Assembly: GCA_033851265.1 (NCBI GenBank)
Contig: JAWWOW010000011.1
Span: forward strand, 62,001 to 126,000
Direction of reading: 5' to 3'
Source: JAWWOW01 sp033851265
GTDB taxonomy: Bacteria; Actinomycetota; Actinomycetes; JAWWOW01
Length of the DNA: 64,000 bases
The position numbers and the translations under genes were made by a program. The notes under the pieces were generated by a model, which was not told the DNA's origin, did not search any database, and worked only from the letters and a program-made list of their open reading frames with translations. Positions within the stretch are counted from its first letter, which is position 1. The number at the start of each line of letters is the position of its first letter. Below, in pieces: positions 57,511 to 64,000 of this stretch.

Positions 57511-59097
57511 CTAACCGAGGTCGACCGCGCGACCCGAATCAGCACCGATGGAACGCACGATCTCCTCGAGCACCGCCGGCGGAATCGCGGAGTCCACAGT
57601 GAGCGCCACGAGGGCGTCGCCACCTTGTTCACGACGGCTGACTTGCATGCCTGCGATGTTGACGCCGGCTTCACCCAGGATCCGTCCGACGGTGCCGACG
57701 ACGCCCGGTCGGTCCTCGTAACGCAGGAATGCCATGTGGTCCGCGGGCGTGATGTCAATGTCAAAGCCGTCGACCTCGGTCAACTTTTCGACCTGACGGA
57801 CACCAGCGAGCGTGCCCGAGACCGCAACCTGCTCGCCCGATGCGAGTGTCCCGCGCAGCGAGATCAAGTTGCGGTACGCCGGGCTCTCGTCACTTGTCGT
57901 AAGGCGGACCTCGAGCCCACGCTCCTCGGCGAAGATCGGTGCATTGACGAACGACACCTGCTCCTCGACGACATCGATGAACACGCCCTTCAGCGCAGCG
58001 AGCTTGATGATCCCGACGTCGTGTGACGCGATCTCGCCGCGGACCTCGACGTCGAGCCGACTCGCCAGTTGGCCCGACAACGCGGTGAAGACGCGGCCGA
58101 GCTTTTCCGCCAGCGGGAGCGCCGGTCGGACGTCCTCGTCGACGGCGCCACCTTGCACGTTGACAGCGTCGGGGACGAGCTCACCCGCCAACGCGAGCCG
58201 CACCGAGCGCGCGACGGATGTGCCCGCCTTCTCCTGTGCCTCGTGGGTTGACGCCCCGAGGTGCGGCGTGACGACGACGTTGTCGAACGCGAACAGCGGG
58301 CTTTCGGTCATTGGCTCGCTCGAGAAAACATCCAGCCCGGCGCCACCGACGCGGCCGTCCTTGAGCGCGACCACCAATGCGTCCTCGTCGACGAGCCCAC
58401 CCCGAGCAGCGTTGATGATGACGACACCCGGCTTGACCGTGGCGAGCTCTTGTTCGCCGATCAGCCCCACGGTCTCCGGCGTCTTGGGCAGGTGGATGGT
58501 GATGAAGTCGCTCTCGCGCAGCAGCTCATCAAGCGGAACGAGGCGGACTCCGATCTGCGCCGCACGCGCGGGCTGCACGTAAGGATCGAAGGCGAGCAGG
58601 CGAACGCCGAATGCGGACAGCCGCTGAGCCACCAGCACTCCGATGCGTCCAAGACCGATGACACCGACAACTTTGTCGGTGAGCTCGACTCCGGTGTACT
58701 TCGACCGCTTCCACTCACCCTTCTTCAGGGCTGCGTTCGCTGGAGCGATGTTGCGCGCGCACGCCAAGAGCAGCCCCACGGTGTGCTCCGCGGCACTGAC
58801 GATGTTCGACTGCGGCGCGTTGACCACGAGAACGCCGGCTTTGGTCGCCGCATCGACATCGACGTTGTCCAGCCCAATGCCCGCACGAGCGATGACCTTC
58901 AACTTCGTTGCAACCGCGAGCGCCTCGGCGTCGATAATGGTCGCGCTGCGAACGATGACAGCATCAGCGTCAGCAAGCGCTGGTAACAGGGCCGAGCGGT
59001 CCGTGCCGTCGATCTGCCGGACCTCGACGTCGTCCCCGAGCGCGGCAATGCCCGCCGGCGACAACTCGTCGGCGATCAGGACAACGGGCTTGCTCAC
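57511..59097 (-). CDS. serA: D-3-phosphoglycerate dehydrogenase (long type)
   Basis: SerA starts serine synthesis from 3-phosphoglycerate. The 528-residue protein has the NAD-binding VIGLGRIGVLVAQRL, the catalytic His in VVTPHLGASTHEAQ, an intervening domain (ASB) and a C-terminal ACT domain (YEDRPGVVGTVGRILGEAG VN, split), the actinobacterial long form inhibited by serine. The GTG at 59097 has GGAG with six-base spacing; the ATG at 59103 has none. Confidence 0.96.
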   Translation of the reverse strand: MSKPVVLIADELSPAGIAALGDDVEVRQIDGTDRSALLPALADADAVIVRSATIIDAEALAVATKLKVIARAGIGLDNVDVDAATKAGVLVVNAPQSNIVSAAEHTVGLLLACARNIAPANAALKKGEWKRSKYTGVELTDKVVGVIGLGRIGVLVAQRLSAFGVRLLAFDPYVQPARAAQIGVRLVPLDELLRESDFITIHLPKTPETVGLIGEQELATVKPGVVIINAARGGLVDEDALVVALKDGRVGGAGLDVFSSEPMTESPLFAFDNVVVTPHLGASTHEAQEKAGTSVARSVRLALAGELVPDAVNVQGGAVDEDVRPALPLAEKLGRVFTALSGQLASRLDVEVRGEIASHDVGIIKLAALKGVFIDVVEEQVSFVNAPIFAEERGLEVRLTTSDESPAYRNLISLRGTLASGEQVAVSGTLAGVRQVEKLTEVDGFDIDITPADHMAFLRYEDRPGVVGTVGRILGEAGVNIAGMQVSRREQGGDALVALTVDSAIPPAVLEEIVRSIGADSGRAVDLG

Positions 59098-59131
59098 AAG
59101 CATCTCCGGTGATCGAGCGGGATGCCTGAGT

Positions 59132-60790
59132 CTATCGGCGCCGGCGCACCCTGCGATCCGAGGCGACGATGGACACGAGCAGCCAGCCGCCGCCCAACGC
59201 GGCCAGGGCGAAGACGACCATCGCGAGGCCTGGGTAACCGAAGATCTGCCAGGAGCTGTTCACCTGCATCAACATGGCCGCGCCGATGATGAGTGCAGAG
59301 AGAACAAGTCCGGTGACGACTCTGTTTGCGACCCGGTGCAGCCCCTTGAGCATCTCGGTCTCGTCGAAGGCGTTCACCTGCAATTCGAACTTGCCTCGCG
59401 CGACGGCGTCCATGACACGGTTGACCCGCGCCGGCAATTGCTCGGCGAAGTCCTTTGCCTCCATGACGGCGCCGAGCACGCTGCCGGGCGAGAAAGACAT
59501 GCCGGCCTGCACGATCTGCGCTGACCGGGATCGCACCGCGTCGATCGGGCGGAAGGTCGGAGCCAGAAGGCGCGCGACATGGTCCAGCTCGAGCAACGTC
59601 TTCCCGACGATCGCCAAAGTGGGTGGCGTTCGTAATCCGGCGACAGTTGCCGAACGGGTCACCTCCATGACCACTGCACCCGAGTCGATGTCTTTCATGA
59701 CTGCTCGATAGCTGCGCTCGACCACATCTGCGACGTCGCTGATGAAGCGGCGTTCGTCGAAGTCCTCGAGTGGTTCGCCCATGGCGACGACGACATTCGC
59801 AGCGTCTTCGCCGCGGCCTTCGCTGATGGCGAGCAGCAGCTTGACCAGCTGCTTACGGGTGGAGTCCGGGAGCCGGACGACCATGCCGACATCGACGAGA
59901 CCGAGCCCCCCGACATCGAGAACGAGCACGTTGCCGGGATGCGGGTCGGCGTGCACGAGACCGGCGCCGAGCAGCTGCTCGAGGTAGGCATGAATCAACG
60001 CTTCGGCTAGCGCGTCACCGTCGAGCTCGAGTTGCGCCAATGGGCCGAGATCGCTGACCTTGCGCCCTTCCAGCAACTCCATGGTCAGTACACGGCTCGT
60101 GCAGTAGGACTCAATGGGCTCTGGGACAACGATCATTTCGTGCTCGGCGAGCACATCGCGAAGCGTCACGAGATTGCCGGCCTCGCGCGTGTAGTCGAGC
60201 TCCTCGAGCAAGGTTCGCCGAAACCCTGCGAAGACGTCCGAGAGGCCGAGCCGGCTCCCCGTCTCCGTGTGCTTAGTGAGGAGGTCGACGACACGCCCCA
60301 GGACGTCCAGGTCCTCCAGGACTTGGCCGCGGATCCCTGGGCGTTGCACCTTGACCGCCACCCGCCGACCGTCGTGCAGCGACGCCCGGTGTACCTGCGC
60401 GAGCGAAGCCGACCCCAGCGGCGTTTCCTCGAACGACGTGAACAGATGCGACAGCCGGGCCCCGAGCTCGGTCTCGACTGCCTCCCGGATCGCCGGGAAC
60501 TCACACGCCTCAACCTTGTCCTGCAAACGGGCAAGGGCCTCGATGTACGGCGGCGGGAGCAGGTCGGCCCGCGTCGACAGCAACTGGCCAACCTTGATGA
60601 AGGTCGGGCCGAGCTTCTCGAGATCGGCAGCGAGCCGCTCCGCGTCCTGGGAGGCGTCCTCGTCGACCAGGTCACCCACCACGGGCATCTCATCGAGGCC
60701 GCGCAGCAGATCACGGTCGCCATGTCGGGCCAGGAGCCTGAGCAAGTCGGCGTACCGGCGCACCCGCTGCAGCCGAGTTGTCGTGGTCAC
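59132..60790 (-). CDS. ABC1/AarF (UbiB-like) atypical kinase
   Basis: A 552-residue UbiB-family protein: KxGQ motif (TFIKVGQLLSTRADLLP), VAVKVQRPG, an ExxxxxE-like acidic motif, LLGAGLVHADPHPGNVLVL and two C-terminal transmembrane helices (VLSALIIGAAMLMQV, LAMVVFALAALGGGWLL). UbiB/ADCK proteins support lipid and quinone handling, but actinobacterial members are uncharacterised. The GTG at 60790 is a better start than the TTG at 60823, which lies close to the upstream terminator. Confidence 0.9.
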   Translation of the reverse strand: MTTTTRLQRVRRYADLLRLLARHGDRDLLRGLDEMPVVGDLVDEDASQDAERLAADLEKLGPTFIKVGQLLSTRADLLPPPYIEALARLQDKVEACEFPAIREAVETELGARLSHLFTSFEETPLGSASLAQVHRASLHDGRRVAVKVQRPGIRGQVLEDLDVLGRVVDLLTKHTETGSRLGLSDVFAGFRRTLLEELDYTREAGNLVTLRDVLAEHEMIVVPEPIESYCTSRVLTMELLEGRKVSDLGPLAQLELDGDALAEALIHAYLEQLLGAGLVHADPHPGNVLVLDVGGLGLVDVGMVVRLPDSTRKQLVKLLLAISEGRGEDAANVVVAMGEPLEDFDERRFISDVADVVERSYRAVMKDIDSGAVVMEVTRSATVAGLRTPPTLAIVGKTLLELDHVARLLAPTFRPIDAVRSRSAQIVQAGMSFSPGSVLGAVMEAKDFAEQLPARVNRVMDAVARGKFELQVNAFDETEMLKGLHRVANRVVTGLVLSALIIGAAMLMQVNSSWQIFGYPGLAMVVFALAALGGGWLLVSIVASDRRVRRRR

Positions 60791-60820
60791 CGCCTGCTTG
60801 TGCCCATCAACCGTCGGTAG

Positions 60821-60856
60821 CAAAACGAGAAGGGCCCGCCGAATGCAGCGGGCCCC
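60821..60856 (-). terminator. Terminator of the ScyD-like gene
   Basis: Minus strand GGGCCCGC-TGCATTCG-GCGGGCCC (8-bp stem) is followed by TTCTCGTTTTG, about 19 bases after the stop of the upstream gene. It separates it from the UbiB-like gene. Confidence 0.8.
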
Positions 60857-60874
60857 TCAACGTTTCGTCGCCTG

Positions 60875-62113
60875 TTACAGACCGGTGATGTGCACCAACT
60901 CACCGGCGTCGGGGAACAGCGAGTTTGTCGTTACGTACACCGAGTCGTCCGGAGCGGTGGCGACACCACCGATCGCGGTGAGCTGCCCCGCCAGGATCTC
61001 GGTGCGCGTGCCGTTCGGCGCAACCTTGATCAGCGAGCCGGTGAAGTCACCACCACCGAATGCAGCACCCCAGTTGCTGACGAGCTCTCCGACGTACAGG
61101 TTGCCCTTCTTGTCGAAGGCGAGTCCCTGAACCGCGTTGAAGCCGCGCGCCCATTCGGTTATCTGACCCTGCGGGGTCACCTTCCAGATGCTCCCCTGAT
61201 CTTGCTCTTCGCTGCCCAGCATGCCGACGTAGAAGTTGCCGTCGGGTCCGAGCGCGATTCGCGTCGGCACCTCTTGGTTGAAGTGCTGGTTGCCGTCTGC
61301 ATCGACGAAGTTGTTGTTCGGGAAGATGGCAAGCACGGTGACCTTGCCGTTCTGCACCTTCAAGATGTCGTTACCGGCAGCATCGGCGACAACCTGATAT
61401 GCCGCGCCCGGACCCTCGGCGACGCCGTACGGATCCGAATCCATACCTTGGCCGTCCGGGTCGAAAGTGAACTCGACATTGTCGACGTCACCGATGCTGT
61501 GTGGCTTCTGGTGTGCTTGTGCGCGCAGCAAGTTGCCCAACTGGGCATCGGCAGCCGGCGAGATCGGGTCGGGCCCGGCTGACGTGGCGATGAAGTCGAG
61601 GTTGTAGTCGTTGGCCGCCGCGACGTCGTCGACGCCGACCGCGAAACTGCCATCCGGACCGGCCAATGAGATCAGGCCACCCACGAACGTGGATACCGCT
61701 CCGCCGTGCTGCAACTTCGTGATCTTGCCGGTGAAGCCGTAACAGCCTTCGTCCTCGCCAGTGCCCTGGCAGGTCGGGCCGCCGGTCCCGGCTTCGGCAA
61801 CGTAAGCAGAGCCGGTCGGACGCACGATGACACCGCGCGGGTTGTCGAGACCACCAAGGACGACGGTTGCGGTTGGCGTCGCCGCCGTGCTGTTCGCGCG
61901 GCCGTATGCCTGCGGATTCGCCTGCCCGAGGCTGTGCGGCTTTGCGTTCCGAGCGATCGCAGCACGAATGGCCGTCTTTGTCGTTGTGAAGCCTGAGTGA
62001 TCTCTCGCCGTTCCTACCTTGACCGGCCCGGCGCCAGCACTTGCGGTCAGTGCCAGGGCAGCGGCTGCGGAAGCGGCAGTGGCGACCGCGATCTTCATGG
62101 TGCGGCGTTTCAT
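60875..62113 (-). CDS. Secreted ScyD/ScyE-family beta-propeller protein
   Basis: A 412-residue protein with a Sec signal (MKRRTMKIAVATAASAAAAL, ending near TASAGA) and repeats of the type GLDNPRGVIV, DPYGVAEGP, PTRIALGPDGNFYVG, GLAFDKKGNLYVGEL, VATAPDDSVYVTTN, which build a six-blade NHL-like propeller. The family name comes from cyanobacterial scytonemin genes, but the many actinobacterial members have unknown roles and no scy neighbours here. ATG at 62113 with GGGGAGGA. Confidence 0.88.
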   Translation of the reverse strand: MKRRTMKIAVATAASAAAALALTASAGAGPVKVGTARDHSGFTTTKTAIRAAIARNAKPHSLGQANPQAYGRANSTAATPTATVVLGGLDNPRGVIVRPTGSAYVAEAGTGGPTCQGTGEDEGCYGFTGKITKLQHGGAVSTFVGGLISLAGPDGSFAVGVDDVAAANDYNLDFIATSAGPDPISPAADAQLGNLLRAQAHQKPHSIGDVDNVEFTFDPDGQGMDSDPYGVAEGPGAAYQVVADAAGNDILKVQNGKVTVLAIFPNNNFVDADGNQHFNQEVPTRIALGPDGNFYVGMLGSEEQDQGSIWKVTPQGQITEWARGFNAVQGLAFDKKGNLYVGELVSNWGAAFGGGDFTGSLIKVAPNGTRTEILAGQLTAIGGVATAPDDSVYVTTNSLFPDAGELVHITGL

Positions 62114-62246
62114 GGGTGTCCTCCCCCGAGCGGATCCCCCGTGGACCCGACGCTGCCGGAGTCTGTCCAAATTGCCCGTCTTTGGCAACAGTTACTACAA
62201 ATGTAGGAAGGATCTGTTACGCGAGAGCACCCAGTGGCTGGCTGTG
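62114..62246 (-). promoter_or_regulatory. ScyD-like promoter region with inverted repeats
   Basis: Between ilvC and the ScyD-like start, the minus strand holds TTGCC-n7-GGCAA and CTACA-TT-TGTAG inverted repeats, about 40-95 bases before the start. TTGCCA could be a -35 with a CAGACT -10 at 17 bases. This is suggestive of regulated expression. Confidence 0.35.
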
Positions 62247-63242
62247 CTACTCCTCCTCGATCCAGGCCATCAACGGCCGCAGTCGTGCGCCGACCTGCTC
62301 GATGGGGTGGTTCGTCGCCTCCTCGGCGTACTTCGTGTAGTGCGGGCGGCCGGCGTCGTCCTCGCCGACCCACTCCCGGGCAAACGTGCCGTCGCGAATC
62401 TCGCCGAGGATGCGACGCATCTCGGCTTTCGTCTCTTCGGTGACGATGCGCGGGCCACGGGTGTAGTCGCCGTACTCCGCCGTATCGGAGATCGACCAGC
62501 GCATCTTGGAAAGGCCGCCCTCGTACATCAGGTCAACGATGAGCTTGAGCTCATGCAGACATTCGAAGTACGCCACCTCGGGCTGATAGCCGGCCTCGAC
62601 CAACGTCTCGAACCCGGCCTGCACCAGCGCCGACGCCCCGCCGCAGAGAACTGCCTGCTCGCCGAAGAGATCGGTCTCGGTCTCCTCCGAGAAGGTCGTG
62701 CGCAGTGCGCCTGCTCGCGTGCCGCCGATGCCCTTGGCATAGGACAGCGCCAGCGGCAGCGCCTGGCCGGTCGCGTCCTGCTCGATCGCGATGAGGACGG
62801 GTACGCCGCGACCGTCAACGAACTGGCGTCGTACGAGATGACCAGGCCCCTTGGGCGCGACCATGGCGACATCGACAGATGGCGGCGGCGCGATGAGCCC
62901 GAACCTGATGTTGAACCCGTGACCGAAGAACAGTGCGTCGCCGTCGCCCAGGTTCGGCGCAATGTCGTCTGAGTAGATGTGGCGCTGGGCCGTATCCGGC
63001 GCGAGCATCATGATGAGGTCGGCTTCGGCGGCAGCCTCGCGCGGGGTCACGACACGCAGGCCTTCCTCTTCGGCCTTGGCCCGGCTCTTCGAGGCCTCCG
63101 GCAGACCAACCCGAACGTCCACGCCCGAGTCGCGGAGGGACAACGCGTGCGCGTGACCCTGGCTGCCGTACCCGATGACCGCGACACGGCGGCCCTGCAC
63201 GACGCCAAGGTCAGCGTCGTCGTCGTAGTAGATCTCGGCCAT
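62247..63242 (-). CDS. ilvC: Ketol-acid reductoisomerase
   Basis: IlvC reduces and rearranges acetolactate and acetohydroxybutyrate. The 331-residue short-form (class I) enzyme has VAVIGYGSQGHAHALSLRDS, APKGPGHLVRRQF and the catalytic DLFGEQAVLCGG and ELKLIVDLMYEGGL motifs. The ATG has GAAGGGG upstream. Followed by the usual gap from ilvN. Confidence 0.97.
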   Translation of the reverse strand: MAEIYYDDDADLGVVQGRRVAVIGYGSQGHAHALSLRDSGVDVRVGLPEASKSRAKAEEEGLRVVTPREAAAEADLIMMLAPDTAQRHIYSDDIAPNLGDGDALFFGHGFNIRFGLIAPPPSVDVAMVAPKGPGHLVRRQFVDGRGVPVLIAIEQDATGQALPLALSYAKGIGGTRAGALRTTFSEETETDLFGEQAVLCGGASALVQAGFETLVEAGYQPEVAYFECLHELKLIVDLMYEGGLSKMRWSISDTAEYGDYTRGPRIVTEETKAEMRRILGEIRDGTFAREWVGEDDAGRPHYTKYAEEATNHPIEQVGARLRPLMAWIEEE

Positions 63243-63253
63243 CGATATCCCCT

Positions 63254-63790
63254 TCAGGCAGAACGATCTGCGGAGCGTTCGACACTACGCAGCGATCGGT
63301 CGGTGATGGAACGGGCACCTCGTGCAACGGCGACCATGCCGGACTGGACAAGCTCTTTGATCCCGAACGGCTCGAGCACACGAATGAGCGCATCAAGCTT
63401 GTCGACCGTGCCGGTTGCCTCGATCGTGACCGCGTCGGGGGCGACGTCAACCACCTTTGCGCGGAAGAGCTGAACGGTCTCGAGCACATGTGATCGCGTC
63501 GTGAGGTCGGCCTTGACCTTGACCAGCACGATCTCGCGCTGCACCGACCCTTCGGGGTCGAGCTCGACGATCTTCAGGACGTTGATGAGCTTGTTGAGCT
63601 GTTTCGTCACCTGCTCGAGAGGCAGATCCTCGACATTGACCACGATCGTCATGCGGGACACGTCGGCGTTCTCGGTGGGGCCCACCGCGAGCGAGTCGAT
63701 GTTGAAGCCACGGCGCGAGAACAAACTCGCAACGCGCGCGAGAACGCCGGGCTTGTTCTCGACGAGGACCGAAAGCGTGTGTCTGCTCAT
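63254..63790 (-). CDS. ilvN: Acetolactate synthase small subunit
   Basis: IlvN regulates acetohydroxyacid synthase and confers valine feedback. The 178-residue protein has the ACT domain VLVENKPGVLARVASLFSRR, GFNIDSLAVGPTENADVSRM, and the C-terminal ALS_ss domain. The ATG overlaps the ilvB stop (ATGA). Confidence 0.96.
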   Translation of the reverse strand: MSRHTLSVLVENKPGVLARVASLFSRRGFNIDSLAVGPTENADVSRMTIVVNVEDLPLEQVTKQLNKLINVLKIVELDPEGSVQREIVLVKVKADLTTRSHVLETVQLFRAKVVDVAPDAVTIEATGTVDKLDALIRVLEPFGIKELVQSGMVAVARGARSITDRSLRSVERSADRSA

Positions 63791-64000
63791 GTCATGTCCT
63801 CGGTGTCCCAGGACGGCGCCGTGTCGCGCGCAACCTTGATGTCATCGTTGCTCGAGCCGGCGGCCACCATCGGCCAGACCATTGCGTCGTTGTGCACGAC
63901 GAAGTCGATAACCACTGGGGCGTCATCGATCGCCATGGCCTCCTCGATTGTCTTGTCCACCTCGTCCGCCTTCTCACAGCGGAGTCCGATGCAGCCCATT
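63787..64000 (-). CDS. ilvB: Acetolactate synthase large subunit, C-terminal end (runs off the window)
   Basis: The last 70 residues of IlvB: GCIGLRCEKADEVDKTIEEA, then APVVIDFVVHNDAMVWPMVA AGSS (split), ending SWDTEDMT. DAMVWPMVA is typical of the C-terminal arm that caps the ThDP active site. Overlaps ilvN by four bases. The rest and any ilvB leader lie outside the window. Confidence 0.96.
   Translation of the reverse strand, partial: MGCIGLRCEKADEVDKTIEEAMAIDDAPVVIDFVVHNDAMVWPMVAAGSSNDDIKVARDTAPSWDTEDMT

Noticed and set aside
1..64000. CRISPR arrays, rRNA genes or insertion sequences
   Set aside because: I saw no evenly spaced repeats, rRNA signatures, transposase genes or terminal inverted repeats.

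Overview
The window is about two thirds G+C, starts many genes with GTG, and carries a gene order typical of Actinomycetota. The order comM-yraN ... rnhB-lepB-rplS-trmD-rimM-khpA-rpsP-ffh-glnD-glnB-amt-ftsY-smc-acyP-mutM-rnc ... coaD-rsmD ... recG ... thiL ... ddl ... gpsA ... fbiD/cofC ... hup-leuD-leuC-iclR ... gltX ... leuB ... serA ... ilvC-ilvN-ilvB follows, from memory, the Rv2897c-Rv3003c stretch of Mycobacterium tuberculosis. The organism is therefore an actinobacterium. Coenzyme F420 synthesis (CofC/FbiD), an Ala/Lys-tailed HU, a SepIVA-like protein and the DUF2469, DUF177 and DUF2277 proteins fit this. I cannot name a genus. There is no prophage, CRISPR array, rRNA or intact insertion sequence; the only clearly accessory gene is a small HNH endonuclease next to two tRNAs.

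Layout. 1-6.4 kb: end of a DNA-uptake/repair block (comM, yraN) and a translation/export block (rnhB, lepB, rplS, trmD, rimM, khpA, rpsP), all on the minus strand. 6.4-15.4 kb: co-translational export (ffh, ftsY) around a nitrogen block with two consecutive ammonium transporter-PII pairs followed by glnD. The outer pair has a well-spaced GlnR-type operator. 15.5-24.7 kb: smc, base-excision repair (mutM), RNA processing (rnc), fatty acid/phospholipid start (plsX, acpP), rpmF, DUF177, a DivIVA-like coiled coil and coaD. 24.7-32.4 kb: rsmD, an orphan receiver protein, recG, a DAK/FakA-like protein, rpmB, thiamin kinases thiD and thiL, and an Lrp-like ligand-binding protein. 32.4-39.6 kb: ddl, a WS/DGAT acyltransferase, a Cys/Met PLP enzyme, gpsA, plsC, cofC and HU. 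39.7-64 kb: a branched-chain amino acid region (leuD, leuC, iclR, cimA, ilvE, leuB, leuA, serA, ilvC, ilvN, ilvB) interleaved with gltX, tRNA-Glu, tRNA-Gln and several hypothetical or metabolic genes.

The most interesting signals are regulatory. cimA has a nine-codon leader ORF with three consecutive Ile codons, then a strong hairpin with six U residues just before the cimA ribosome binding site: a classical attenuator reading isoleucyl-tRNA. leuA has a separate leader ORF with three consecutive Leu codons. In both cases a -10-like hexamer lies six bases before the leader start codon, so both leader peptides may be read from leaderless transcripts. The LeuA leader belongs to a known actinobacterial class; I do not know of a described Ile attenuator on cimA. 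Other points of interest are a CofC fused to a cold-shock-like C-terminal domain, an Amt paralogue with Glu in place of the first twin-His residue, a HiPIP-like four-cysteine protein, and two genes whose best starts are non-canonical (ATT and CTG).
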